The notes beneath the pieces were generated by a model that was given only the letters and a program-made list of their open reading frames with translations, was not told the DNA's origin and did no database searches. This document shows, one piece after another, positions 33,725 through 42,076 of a stretch of DNA of 62,646 nt. Position 1 is the first letter of the stretch; each line of letters starts with the position of its first letter. The DNA is taken from assembly GCA_035527715.1 (NCBI GenBank), contig DATKZY010000044.1, positions 1 to 62,646 of the forward strand. The letters are read 5' to 3'. A program made the translations under genes and the position numbers. Source of the DNA: DSUN01 sp035527715 (GTDB lineage: Bacteria > Planctomycetota > PUPC01 > DSUN01).

Positions 33725-33769
33725 TCCGCTCTCCTTGCCTGGGTGTGGCAGCTCGCCGACCGCGGCCAT

Positions 33770-33798
33770 AGCATGCCCGGAAGCCCCGGGCTTTTCAA
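33770..33798 (-). promoter_or_regulatory. Candidate promoter of the isomerase-lyase operon
   Basis: Minus strand TTGAAA (33798-33793), 17 nt, CATGCT (33775-33770), about 45 nt before the start. Confidence 0.4.
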
Positions 33799-33833
33799 CC
33801 GCAAGTGCGACGGGGCAAGCGGCCGTGAAAACG

Positions 33834-33863
33834 CGAGCGGGGCCAGAGGGCTGGCCCCGCTCG
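33834..33863 (-). terminator. Intrinsic terminator after the sigma/FecR operon
   Basis: A perfect 13-bp GC-rich stem (CGAGCGGGGCCAG and complement) with a 4-nt loop is followed on the minus strand by CGTTTTC. It lies 35 nt past the stop of the FecR-type gene. Confidence 0.7.
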
Positions 33864-33897
33864 TGGTGCGGACGTGTGGATGTGAGTCGGCGATGGG

Positions 33898-35613
33898 CTA
33901 GCCGCGGTCGCCGCCGCCTTCCTTCACCGCCGGGGGCTTGCGGTCGCCGCCTTCGCCCTCTCTGCGCGGCTTGACGCCTTCCCTGCGGGGGGGCTTGCGC
34001 TCGCGGTCGCCTTCGCCCTCACGCCTGGGCGTCGGCGGCCGGAAGACGAAGATCCTCAGGGCCTTGCCGTCCGGCGTGGCCATGACGCTCACGCGCTGCC
34101 CGACCTTGAGGCTGGCGAGGGTGCCTGTGAGGATGGTGGGACGCCGGACGGGGTCGCCGCCCTCGCCCAACGGCCTCTCGATTCGCTCGCCCTCGATGCC
34201 GACCTTCGTGGCCGAGTCGACGGCAAACGTCTGCGATCCCTCGCCTCGCTCGCCACCGACCCTGACGGCGATGGAGTCCGCCCGGACGGCGGTCAGCACG
34301 CCCGTGGTGATCTTGGACTTGGTGCCCCGGTCGCCCTCGCCGCCCTCGCGGCGGGGCTTCTCGACGGCGGGCCTGTCGCCCTCGCTGTCGCCGCCTTCGC
34401 GGCGCGGCTTCTCGCCCTCACGGTCGCCGCCCTCGCGGCGCGGCTTGTCGCCCTCGCGGTCGCCCTCACCGCCTTCGCGGCGGGGCTTCTCGACGCGGGG
34501 CGTGCCTTCGCCTTCGCCGCCTTCGCGGCGCGGCGCAACCCTGTGGAGGACGATCAGCGTGGCCTTTCCGTCCTCGGTGCAGGTGACGGTGACGCGGCGG
34601 CCGGTCTTCAGGTCGGCCAGCGTGCCGTCCACCAGCTTGACCCTGTAGACGGGCACGCCGCCCTCGCCTCTGACCTCTTCCGTCTGGTCGGACTCGATGA
34701 CAATCCTGGTCTGGGCGGTCACGGCCAGGGTCTTGGAGCGTTCGCCGCTGTCGCCGCGCTGGAGGATCGTGATCGAGTCGGTGCCGACGTTGGTCAGCTC
34801 GCCGCTGATGCGGGTGGTCACTGGCCCGCGCTCCTCGTCGCCGGCGAAGACCTGCGACTGGCCGACGCCGAGGACAACCGTCCTCTCGCCGACCTGCACC
34901 TGGACGGCGCCCGTGAGCACCGCCACGGCCAACAGCATGCCTTTGGCCCTCATCCCCTCGTCTCCTTTCCCGTCATCGTGTCCTGGGGGGAGAAGTTTGA
35001 CGGAAAACTCCGTCCCCAATACAGTTACGCTTCCTACGGGGGTTCGCACCTGGAACCGCCCGTTGGCTTTCTTGACCTGGAACGCTCCGCCGCCGCTGGC
35101 CAGCTCGACCAGTTGTCGCAGGCCATTGCTCGGCCCGTGGAGGATGGCTGTGGTGGACGGGTCGAGGGTCGCGCGCGAGCCATCGCCCAGGCGGATGACG
35201 GCGGTGGCGTCGGGCGGCACGGCGATGCGCGTGCCATACGGGATGGTCTCCGCCTCCGCCCCTTCGGCGAGCACTTTGCCGGCCAGCACCCGGTTCGTCG
35301 GCGCGGCCGGGCGAAGCCAGAGGGCGGGGGCCAGCACGATGAGCAGCGCCGCCGCTGCGCTGGCCACGAGGAAGGCGATCCGCCGTCTCGTGCGGTGGCC
35401 TTGGAGCCGCTGGATGAAGGCTCGGGCGTCTCCCGCCCCCTTTTCCTGGCGGAAATGGTCGTCGAGCCAGGCGTCGAGGCGGCTGGCCTCGGCGAAGGCG
35501 CGGGCGCACCCGGGGTCGGCCTGGAGGCGGCGGGCCAGCTCGGCGGCCTCGGCCTCGGAGGCCAAGCCGTCGAGGTACTTGGCGAGCAGCTCGCGGTCGC
35601 GGGGCTGGAGCAT
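33898..35613 (-). CDS. FecR-type anti-sigma protein with DUF5666-like domains and charged repeats
   Basis: The 571-residue protein starts with an anti-sigma zinc-finger-like helical region (LLAKYLDGLASEAEAAELARRL), followed by one membrane helix (about 80-98) and the FecR domain (YGTRIAVPPDATAVIRLGDGS, NGRFQVRTPVGSVTVLGTEFSV). Beyond this it carries two beta-domains resembling DUF5666 (GELTNVGTDSITIL, TGVLTAVRADSIAVRV, TLASLKVGQRVSVMA). These are separated by low-complexity PRREGGEGDREG repeats, which also form the C-terminus. It would hold the sigma factor encoded just upstream at the membrane until a signal arrives. Start ATG and sigma stop share one base (TGATG). Confidence 0.75.
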   Translation of the reverse strand: MLQPRDRELLAKYLDGLASEAEAAELARRLQADPGCARAFAEASRLDAWLDDHFRQEKGAGDARAFIQRLQGHRTRRRIAFLVASAAAALLIVLAPALWLRPAAPTNRVLAGKVLAEGAEAETIPYGTRIAVPPDATAVIRLGDGSRATLDPSTTAILHGPSNGLRQLVELASGGGAFQVKKANGRFQVRTPVGSVTVLGTEFSVKLLPPGHDDGKGDEGMRAKGMLLAVAVLTGAVQVQVGERTVVLGVGQSQVFAGDEERGPVTTRISGELTNVGTDSITILQRGDSGERSKTLAVTAQTRIVIESDQTEEVRGEGGVPVYRVKLVDGTLADLKTGRRVTVTCTEDGKATLIVLHRVAPRREGGEGEGTPRVEKPRREGGEGDREGDKPRREGGDREGEKPRREGGDSEGDRPAVEKPRREGGEGDRGTKSKITTGVLTAVRADSIAVRVGGERGEGSQTFAVDSATKVGIEGERIERPLGEGGDPVRRPTILTGTLASLKVGQRVSVMATPDGKALRIFVFRPPTPRREGEGDRERKPPRREGVKPRREGEGGDRKPPAVKEGGGDRG

Positions 35614-36134
35614 CAGGCGCCCTCCCTTGCGGCGGCGAGGCGGCGGCGAACGCAGTCCTCGAGGGCCGTGCGGATGCGGCACAGGGCCTGGTAGGCGGCA
35701 TCGAGTGTGCGACTCGACCGCTCCGCAACTTCTTTCACTGTAAGGCCTTGCTCGTAGCGGAGGGCGAGGAGCTGGCGGGCCTTCTCGGGGAGCTGGGCGA
35801 GGCAGTGCCGCAGCGCCTCCAGGCGGCTGGGGGCCTCGGCCTCGGTGCGGTCGAAGGCATCGAGCACGGCCAGAATCGTCTCGGGAGGGAAGGCGATGGG
35901 GAAGCGCTTGTCCTGGTGGCGACGCTGAAGGACCTTGTTGGCGGCGACGCCGCGCGCCCAGGCGCCGAAGGGGCGCCGAGGGTCGTAGCGGTCGGCCTGC
36001 TGCCACAGGGTCAGGGCGACCTCCTGGAACACGTCCTCGCGGGCCTCGCGGTCGCGCACGAGCGAGCCGATGAAGGCCCGCAGGTCGGGCTCGTTCTGGA
36101 GCAGCAGCATCAGGAATGCATCGCGGTCGGCCAT
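35613..36134 (-). CDS. ECF sigma factor, Rhodopirellula/Verrucomicrobium type
   Basis: The 173-residue protein has sigma region 2 (AFIGSLVRDREAREDVFQEVALTLWQ, then RPFGAWARGVAANKV) and region 4 (LPEKARQLLALRYEQGLTVKEVAERSSRTLDAAYQALCRIRTALEDCVRR). The wording matches the planctomycete/verrucomicrobial family of short ECF sigmas. It should recruit RNA polymerase to a small regulon, restrained by the coupled FecR-type protein. The start has GGAGAAGG upstream. The terminator at 33834-33863 ends the two-gene unit. Confidence 0.85.
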   Translation of the reverse strand: MADRDAFLMLLLQNEPDLRAFIGSLVRDREAREDVFQEVALTLWQQADRYDPRRPFGAWARGVAANKVLQRRHQDKRFPIAFPPETILAVLDAFDRTEAEAPSRLEALRHCLAQLPEKARQLLALRYEQGLTVKEVAERSSRTLDAAYQALCRIRTALEDCVRRRLAAAREGA

Positions 36135-36190
36135 GCCTTCTCCTCTACCCCTTATTCAAACACGGGGGCCGGACCTGACATGGTCCTCCG

Positions 36191-38164
36191 TCAGGGCTGG
36201 TCCGCGGGTTGGCCGGGCGGCAGCTTCTCGATGACGAGGCCGACGCCGTCGAGGCGATACGGCTCGCTGTCGCGGTAGCGGGGCAGGTAGTGGCGGTCGG
36301 TGGGCAGGCCGTAGGCGGTGCCCTCGGCGAAGATGCGGCCGTCGGGCAGGAAGGCGAAGTGGTTCAGGTCCTTCGGGCGGCGGCCGGCGTCGTCCACAAT
36401 GACGCCGTGGTAGAACGCCTTGCCAGTCGCGAGGTCGAGCGAGTAGAGGCCGGAGGTGCGGCTGCCAGCGCCCTTCGGCTGTACCCACCGGATGGTGTAG
36501 AGCGTGTTGCCGCGAAGCAAGGTGGTTCCGTGGCCCGCCTGGAAGGCCTTCGGGCAGTCCGCGATCTTCTCGACCGTACCCTTCGCGAGGTCGAGGCGGA
36601 CGACCTCGCGGTCGGTCACGCCGATGGCCGTGGGCTGGCCGTCCTGCCAGGGCGCGAAGGCGATCTCCCAGCCGCCGGCGAGGGTGGTGATTCGCTCGGC
36701 CTTCGCCAGGTCGGGCGCGATGCGATAGACGTCGGTCTGCGGCGTGATGTCGTCGGTCTTCTGCCGCTGCCGGCGGCGCTCGAGGAACACCTTGTAGGAC
36801 TTCGGCTCGGGCACGGAGCAGTAGATCGTGCCGTCGGCCGCGACGAGGAGGTCGTGCGGGTGGTCGTCGAGGGGGAACTTCTTCGGCTCGCCCGCGAAGT
36901 TGCCCCGCGCGTCGAGCGGGATGGCGAACCAGGTGAGGGGCCACTCGTGGCCGCGGTGGTAGCCGCGGCGGAGGTAGAGGACGCTTCGCCTCGGGTCGCC
37001 GCTGATGCGGAAGATGCCGGGGTTGCCCGCGAAGGGCACGCCCAGGGCGCGGGCCTTCTGCGTCTTCAGGTCGAACTCGACGATGGGCGAGCCGAGGTAG
37101 CGCGGCTTGTCCTCGGGCCGGGCCACGGGGAAGTCCCAGCCGCCGTAGTGCGGGTCCTGCCCCGTGAAGTAGACCTTGCCGTTCATCTCGAAGGCGTTGC
37201 CGTGCATCATCTGGGGAACGGCGTCGGGGCGATGGACGCCCCCGAGGCGGCCGATGTCGCCGAGGAGGACCAGCTTGTCCTGCTTCGGGTCGAAGGCGAA
37301 GAGCGGGCCGCTCTCGCTGGCGTGATGGGGCATCGTGCCGAAGTAGGCCCGGCCGTCGGAGGCCACGGGAATAGCGTCGAACGCGCGGTCGGCGTAGGGC
37401 GACAGGTCGTAGAGGCTGCCGACGCAGTGGGCCTTCACGACCGGCTCCGCCTTGAACGCCTCGTTCAGCAGGGTGTTCCACTGGGCGCAGATCGTGTCGA
37501 GCAGGGGATTCTCGTAGACCTGAAGCACCGTGGCCTTCGCGTTGCCCGCGAGCACGGCGACGTCGCCCGAGGGCATCAGGCGGAGCCAGTAGACGATGTG
37601 CAGCGTCTGCCCCTCGAACGGCTCGAGGGAGCAGAGCTTCACCCCCTCGCCCACGGGCGGGCGGTGCAGGAGAATCTGGGCGGCGTCGTTGGCCGAGGCG
37701 CCGTCGCGGGCCGAGCAGCCGAAGCCCTCCTGGAGATTGGCCTGGGCGAGTACATCCTCAAGCTTCGCCTGCTTGAACGCGTTCCGCCACCGGTCGCCCG
37801 AGCGCCAGCGGTCGAAGTGGCTGGGCTTCACTCCTGCGGGCAGGGGCGGCTCCTCCTTCGGCGACTTCGCCTTGGGCTTCTCCGGCTCCCCGCTGAGAGG
37901 GATGATCTTCCGCTGCGCCGTGTCGTAGACGACCCAGCGCGTGGCGCGCGGGGTGCTGCCGGAAGCGACGGTGAACCAGATGGCCTCGAAGCCGCGCTGG
38001 ATGAGGCGCGCGAACGGGCTGCCCCCCCGATCGCCGTGCTCGGGGATCGAGACGACGAGACACTGGTGCTTCAGCCGCGCCGCGGGCGGGTAGTCCACCC
38101 GCTCGGCGGCAGTTGCTGAGCAGGCGATCAGCCACAGGAACAGAGAGGTCGCCACAGTTCTCAT
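36191..38164 (-). CDS. Secreted beta-propeller protein of unknown function
   Basis: The 657-residue protein has a signal peptide (MRTVATSLFLWLIACSATAA). Blade-like repeats follow over most of its length: FDPKQDKLVLLGDIG, EFDLKTQKARALGVP, IYCSVPEPKSYKVF, YRIAPDLAKAERITTLAGG, LYSLDLATGKAFYHG. The C-terminal part adds FLPDGRIFAEGTAYG. The N-terminal ~130 residues are not propeller-like. GGAGG precedes the start. It lies 22 nt downstream of a Gfo/Idh/MocA gene and may share its transcript. No enzyme activity can be assigned. Confidence 0.6.
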   Translation of the reverse strand: MRTVATSLFLWLIACSATAAERVDYPPAARLKHQCLVVSIPEHGDRGGSPFARLIQRGFEAIWFTVASGSTPRATRWVVYDTAQRKIIPLSGEPEKPKAKSPKEEPPLPAGVKPSHFDRWRSGDRWRNAFKQAKLEDVLAQANLQEGFGCSARDGASANDAAQILLHRPPVGEGVKLCSLEPFEGQTLHIVYWLRLMPSGDVAVLAGNAKATVLQVYENPLLDTICAQWNTLLNEAFKAEPVVKAHCVGSLYDLSPYADRAFDAIPVASDGRAYFGTMPHHASESGPLFAFDPKQDKLVLLGDIGRLGGVHRPDAVPQMMHGNAFEMNGKVYFTGQDPHYGGWDFPVARPEDKPRYLGSPIVEFDLKTQKARALGVPFAGNPGIFRISGDPRRSVLYLRRGYHRGHEWPLTWFAIPLDARGNFAGEPKKFPLDDHPHDLLVAADGTIYCSVPEPKSYKVFLERRRQRQKTDDITPQTDVYRIAPDLAKAERITTLAGGWEIAFAPWQDGQPTAIGVTDREVVRLDLAKGTVEKIADCPKAFQAGHGTTLLRGNTLYTIRWVQPKGAGSRTSGLYSLDLATGKAFYHGVIVDDAGRRPKDLNHFAFLPDGRIFAEGTAYGLPTDRHYLPRYRDSEPYRLDGVGLVIEKLPPGQPADQP

Positions 38165-38185
38165 CGCAGGCCTCCAGTGCTTGTG

Positions 38186-39226
38186 TCACCTGGCGAGTCG
38201 CGCCTCGCGCCCCGTCTCGGCGCTGCGGAGCAGAGCCTCCATCATCTCCTGGACGATCAGGCCGTGGCGCAGCGGGGCGTCGCAGGGCACGCCGTCGAGG
38301 ATGCAGTCAATGAAGTGGCCGGCAATCACGTCCCACGGGTCCGGGCCTTTGGGCAGGGCGACCGTGGTGTCGTGGGGCGCGCCGTCCACGGTGCGGTAGA
38401 GGGTGAGCGGGCCGTAGCGGGCGCCGGCCTGGGTGCCGAACAGCTCGATCTGGTGCTCGGGCGCCTGGTGCGAGGCCCAGAAGCTCTCGCACTGAAGCCC
38501 CGCGCCATTCTCGAAGCGGATGAAGCCGCCCGCGTAGTCGTCCGAGCCATACTTGCGCCAGAAGCCCTTCGGCGGCTGGCGAAAGTCCCAGTAGCCGCGG
38601 CCGAAGGGGCCGAACTTCGCTCCCGCGACGCCCGTGACGCTGACGGGCTTCGGCATGCCGAGAATCCACCAGGCGGAGTCGAGCACGTGGACGCCCATGT
38701 CGCGGAACGCCCCGCCGCCCTTCTCGATGAAGCCGAGGCTCCAGTCGGGGATGCCGCTGCGGCGGATGCTGCGGGCGCGGGCGTAGTACAGCTCGCCGAA
38801 GTCGCCGCGCCGCGCCATCTGGCCCAGGTAGCGCGTGGGGCCGCTGAAGCGCATCGAGAGTGACATCATGCCGACCACGCCCGCCTTCTCCTGCGCCGCG
38901 ACCAGCCGGCGGGCAGGGGCCAGCGCGTCGGCCAACGGCTTCGTGATGAGCACGTGCTTGCCGCGCCGCACGGCTTCGAGGGCGATGGGCACGTGCCACT
39001 GGTTGGGCGTACCGACCATCACCGCGTCAATCTCCTTGTCGCGGCACATCGCCTTGTAGTCGGTGTAGAGCTTCGGCGGCTCGGGCAGATCCTTCGCGAA
39101 GTCCTTCATTCGGTCTTCCACGAGGTCGCAGAGCGCGACCACGCTGCCCCGCGGGTTCTTCGCGATGGCCTTGCCATTCGGTCTTCCGATGCCCATGCCC
39201 ACGATGGCGACGCGGACGTGTCTCAT
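38186..39226 (-). CDS. Gfo/Idh/MocA-family oxidoreductase
   Basis: The 346-residue protein has an N-terminal NAD(P)-binding Rossmann domain (VAIVGMGIGRPNGKAI), the VGTPNQWHVPIALEAVRRGKHV signature and a TKP motif (LITKPLADA) in place of the usual EKP. The alpha/beta C-terminal domain has GGGAFRDMGVHVLD. It oxidises a sugar or cyclitol hydroxyl. The start ATG overlaps the stop of the SUMF1 lipoprotein gene (ATGA), so the two are coupled. Substrate unknown. Confidence 0.85.
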   Translation of the reverse strand: MRHVRVAIVGMGIGRPNGKAIAKNPRGSVVALCDLVEDRMKDFAKDLPEPPKLYTDYKAMCRDKEIDAVMVGTPNQWHVPIALEAVRRGKHVLITKPLADALAPARRLVAAQEKAGVVGMMSLSMRFSGPTRYLGQMARRGDFGELYYARARSIRRSGIPDWSLGFIEKGGGAFRDMGVHVLDSAWWILGMPKPVSVTGVAGAKFGPFGRGYWDFRQPPKGFWRKYGSDDYAGGFIRFENGAGLQCESFWASHQAPEHQIELFGTQAGARYGPLTLYRTVDGAPHDTTVALPKGPDPWDVIAGHFIDCILDGVPCDAPLRHGLIVQEMMEALLRSAETGREARLAR

Positions 39227-40116
39227 CTTGGCTTCTCTCCACGCGAAGTAGGCTGAGGAGTCAGCACAACACAATCGGCTGCGACGACGCAGCGAAAGCC
39301 CGTGGCGTAGCGGCACACGCTGCAATGCGCCGTGTGGATCGCGCTGCCCAGGCTGTCGAAGATCTCGCCGACATCGCCCGACGAGTCGCCGTAGAGCCCG
39401 CCGCCGGCCAATGCCTTCACCACGTGTCCCTCCAGCGCGTCACGATACTGGAGGAAGGGCGGAAGAACCACCCACTCGCTGACATTCCCCGCCAAGTCGT
39501 GAACGCCGTGTGCGCTGGCGCCGGAGGGATAGAAGCCGACTGGCGCAGGGCCGGGGCGATGCCGGTCGCAGGTGGCTGCGCAGACGCACCGAGAGGAGTC
39601 CCATTTGTTCCCCCATGGGTAACGCCTGCCGTCGTCGCCGCGGACGGCCCTGAGCCATTCCGGCCAGGCCGGCAGCGCCTTCACCGCCCATTTGCAGTAG
39701 GCCAGGGCACCATCGAACGTGACTTCTACGGGGATCTCTTCCCGCCCGGGCTTGATCCCCCACAAGCCACCGGCGAGGTAGATGTCCGCGCCGTCGCTGT
39801 CGAACCACGCATTGTCGGCCGGGGCTTTCATCGCGTTCAGGAATGCGGCGAAGCGTTTGCTCGTCACCTCGTACTTGTCCATGTAGAACGCGGAGGTCTC
39901 GACCTTCCGCTTGGAGAGGCGCGGGTCGACTTGCTCGACCTCTACGCTACCCGCAGGCACAAAGGCCATCGGGCTGTCGTCGGCGAGCCAAATGATCTCC
40001 TTACCAGTCCCCGCGGAGCGCGCATTGGCTGTGGCGATGGGCTGGCGCGTCCGAACGAGGTCACAGCCAAGCATCGAGAACGCCGCCAGACCGATCGCGG
40101 CAATGAAGTGCGTCAA
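39223..40116 (-). CDS. SUMF1/formylglycine-generating-enzyme-like lipoprotein
   Basis: The 297-residue protein begins MTHFIAAIGLAAFSMLGC, a lipoprotein signal with Cys 18. The SUMF1 fold follows: FVPAGSVEVEQ, FYMDKYEVTSKRFAAFLNA, YPWGNKWD, FYPSGASAHGVHDLAGNVSEWV, and YATGFRCV at the end. True FGE converts Cys to formylglycine in sulfatases. Many bacterial relatives lack that activity, and the catalytic Cys pair is not obvious here. The start is TTG 40116, because no ATG/GTG fits the signal peptide. Coupled to the downstream dehydrogenase. Confidence 0.75.
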   Translation of the reverse strand: MTHFIAAIGLAAFSMLGCDLVRTRQPIATANARSAGTGKEIIWLADDSPMAFVPAGSVEVEQVDPRLSKRKVETSAFYMDKYEVTSKRFAAFLNAMKAPADNAWFDSDGADIYLAGGLWGIKPGREEIPVEVTFDGALAYCKWAVKALPAWPEWLRAVRGDDGRRYPWGNKWDSSRCVCAATCDRHRPGPAPVGFYPSGASAHGVHDLAGNVSEWVVLPPFLQYRDALEGHVVKALAGGGLYGDSSGDVGEIFDSLGSAIHTAHCSVCRYATGFRCVVAADCVVLTPQPTSRGEKPR

Positions 40117-40213
40117 ACTGCAAGTGGTGGAGATGCACTTTCCTCCACAGGTTCCCTCAGTTCAGTTGCCTCTGCCGAGCTTGCCTCGGGGGCCGGAGCC
40201 TGCTGCGCTGGCA

Positions 40214-41401
40214 TCACGCTTTGCCATGCTCACCAACCTGTCGCACAGCCACGGAGCGGCCGGTGGCGGCGGATTCCCGCGCGGCGAGGCAAGCGTAGAC
40301 GCTTTGGAGGCCGGTCCAGATCGGCGTGCGGCTCGCGCCCTTGCCCTTGACGAGGTTGATGAAGTCCACAGCCAGCTCGTAGTCGCCGCCGAAATGGCTC
40401 TGGCCCTCGCCCGCCTTCGTGACGTCGGTGAACGGGGCGTGGTGGCGGACCCGCTTGAGCTGGTTGGTGTACCAGTCGAAGCCCACGGTGCCGAGGTAGC
40501 CGCTGACGGTGGCCCCGCGCGTGGCGGAATCGCGCCGCGAGTAGAAGACCTGGGTGTAGGCGCCGTGGGCGCCGCTGGCGAACTCGAGGAGGGCGCTCGA
40601 CGAGTCCTCGTTCATCCCCGTCTCAGGCGTGCCGATGTCGCGGCCGAAGACGCAGGGATGGTCGCCGGCCTTGCCGCCGGAGAGGCTTCGCTTGCGGTTC
40701 TGAGGGCTTTCGAGACAGGTGTCGGCCTCACGGCACTTCGAGCAGACGAGGCCCGCCCGCTTCTTGCCGCCGAAGACGCGCCCCTTGGTCGCCATGGCCA
40801 CGACGCGGACGATCCGCGAGCCCATGAGGTACATGATGTAGTCGAAGTCGTGCGTGGCCTTCTGGAGGAAGAGGCCCTGGGTGATCGAGTAGTCGCGATA
40901 CCAGCCGTCGAAGTAGCCGGTGCCGTAGGGCACGTAGTTGACGCCGAGCACGTGCTCGGGGCTGCCGACCGCGCCGTCCTCGATGAGCTGGCGGGCCAGC
41001 ACGCACAGGGGCGAGACGCGGAGCGGGAAGCTCACGACGGCCTGGCACTTGGACTTCGCGAAGGCGCGCTCGAGGGCGGTCGCCTGCTTCATCGAGGTGG
41101 CGACGGGCTTCTCGAGATAGAGCGGCAGGTCGTAAGCGGCGGCCTGCGCGGCGTAGACGGCGTGCAGGTTGCAGCGGGTGCCGACGGCGAGAGCGTCGAG
41201 CCGCGCCTTGCGGACCATCTTCTTGAGGCTCTTGTAGAAGGCGACATCGGCCTTGTCGCGGTCGTCGAGGCGGCTGCGGGCGCCGGCCTCATCGGGGTCC
41301 ACGATGCCGACGACCCGCACGTCGGGCTCGACGGCCCGCAGGCAATGCTTGATGACGCTGCTGATGCGGCCGCCGTGGCCGAGAACGCCGAGGCGAATCA
41401 T
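40214..41401 (-). CDS. Gfo/Idh/MocA-family oxidoreductase with Cys cluster
   Basis: The 395-residue protein has Rossmann motif LGVLGHGGRISSVI, the EKP catalytic motif (YLEKPVATSMKQA) and a long C-terminal domain. An insertion with CSKCREADTC and a later Cys looks like a metal-binding knuckle, seen in a subset of these dehydrogenases. It oxidises an unknown sugar, possibly after hydrolysis of a glycan. It has its own promoter at 41455-41482 and faces the repeat region. Confidence 0.85.
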   Translation of the reverse strand: MIRLGVLGHGGRISSVIKHCLRAVEPDVRVVGIVDPDEAGARSRLDDRDKADVAFYKSLKKMVRKARLDALAVGTRCNLHAVYAAQAAAYDLPLYLEKPVATSMKQATALERAFAKSKCQAVVSFPLRVSPLCVLARQLIEDGAVGSPEHVLGVNYVPYGTGYFDGWYRDYSITQGLFLQKATHDFDYIMYLMGSRIVRVVAMATKGRVFGGKKRAGLVCSKCREADTCLESPQNRKRSLSGGKAGDHPCVFGRDIGTPETGMNEDSSSALLEFASGAHGAYTQVFYSRRDSATRGATVSGYLGTVGFDWYTNQLKRVRHHAPFTDVTKAGEGQSHFGGDYELAVDFINLVKGKGASRTPIWTGLQSVYACLAARESAATGRSVAVRQVGEHGKA

Positions 41402-41454
41402 TCTGCGCTCCAGGAGGTGTGGGGAACCGGAACGACGCGACGTTGACCTCCGAC

Positions 41455-41482
41455 ATTATGATGGCGGCGGCGGCTTTTGCAA
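41455..41482 (-). promoter_or_regulatory. Promoter of the second Gfo/Idh/MocA gene
   Basis: Minus strand TTGCAA (41482-41477), 16 nt, CATAAT (41460-41455). Confidence 0.5.
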
Positions 41483-41512
41483 GCAGGAATTGCTGACATG
41501 GGTGCCCTCGCC

Positions 41513-41546
41513 GACGTTCTAACATTCTACAGAATGTTAGAATGTC
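41513..41546. repeat. 34-bp palindrome, copy 1 of 4
   Basis: Core AACATTCTACAGAATGTT, a perfect 8-bp arm palindrome around AC, extended by 8 nt on each side with one mismatch. Sequence before it (GCTGAC...GCCGAC) and about 60 nt after it resemble the surroundings of copy 2. The gene-free stretch 41402-42076 consists of these four copies and duplicated flanks. Confidence 0.9.
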
Positions 41547-41665
41547 ATCCGGAGTTGAGACACAACCGCTCGGGAGCCCGTGAGGGGGGCCTTCTCGCGT
41601 TGGTGGAGAAGAGCATGACGCGGTGGGCTGTGCAGGCGGCGGTTGCTGATGTAGGCGCCATCGGC

Positions 41666-41699
41666 GACATTCTAACATTCTACAGAATGTTGGAACGTC
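41666..41699. repeat. 34-bp palindrome, copy 2 of 4
   Basis: Same core as copy 1 with compensating changes in the outer arms (GACATTCT... and ...GGAACGTC). It starts 153 nt after copy 1. Confidence 0.9.
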
Positions 41700-41844
41700 G
41701 CCCAGAGCCCAGGCACGCCTGCTCAGGAGCGCGTGACGGGGACTCCTGGCGTCGCTTGGCCGGGGGGATGTGGCGTGGACGGGTGTGTTGTCGGGCCGCT
41801 AAGAGATCCCACAGAAAGAGGTCGCAAGTCTGCCCGCGATGGCC

Positions 41845-41878
41845 GACGTTCTCACATTCTACAGAATGTTAGAATGTC
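41845..41878. repeat. 34-bp palindrome, copy 3 of 4
   Basis: Core CACATTCTACAGAATGTT. It starts 179 nt after copy 2 and is followed by a duplicated end of the neighbouring propeller gene. Confidence 0.9.
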
Positions 41879-41912
41879 ATCCGATGCTCAGGTGCAGCCA
41901 GTTGGTTGTCAG

Positions 41913-41996
41913 CTACTGGGCGGCCCTCCAGACGGTGAAGAGGCATGAGAACCAAGAGTACGCGGAGAAAGACGCGATGGCCCAGAGCAGGTCGCT
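41913..41996 (-). pseudogene. Duplicated 3' end of the PQQ-propeller/membrane gene
   Basis: On the minus strand it encodes SDLLWAIASFSAYSWFS and then CLFTVWRAAQ plus stop, matching the true end (GDLLWTIASFSVYFWSS, GLFTVWKTAQ) of the gene at 42077-44014. Homology extends through the following 34-bp palindrome, so a unit of about 150 bp was copied. Confidence 0.85.
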
Positions 41997-42008
41997 GACC
42001 AGACGGCG

Positions 42009-42042
42009 GACGTTCTCACATTCTACAGAATGTTGGAATGTC
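42009..42042. repeat. 34-bp palindrome, copy 4 of 4
   Basis: Core CACATTCTACAGAATGTT, 164 nt after copy 3. It begins 35 nt past the stop codon of the minus-strand gene 42077-44014. Confidence 0.9.
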
Positions 42043-42076
42043 GTCCGATGCTCAAGCGCAGCCAGTTGGCTGTCAG

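Noticed and set aside
36209..38119. 636-codon frame antisense to the secreted propeller gene
   Set aside because: No recognisable motifs, no ribosome-binding site, and the minus-strand gene has signal peptide and repeats.
41477..41872. Plus-strand protein gene made of LTFYRMLE repeats
   Set aside because: The frame is built around palindromes and duplicated flanks, ends in unrelated sequence, and its copies 3-4 are antisense to the end of a real gene; kept only as a remark on possible former coding.
41513..42042. CRISPR array made of the four 34-bp repeats
   Set aside because: The intervals are 119-145 nt and themselves partly duplicated, the repeats are full palindromes, and no cas gene is in the window.
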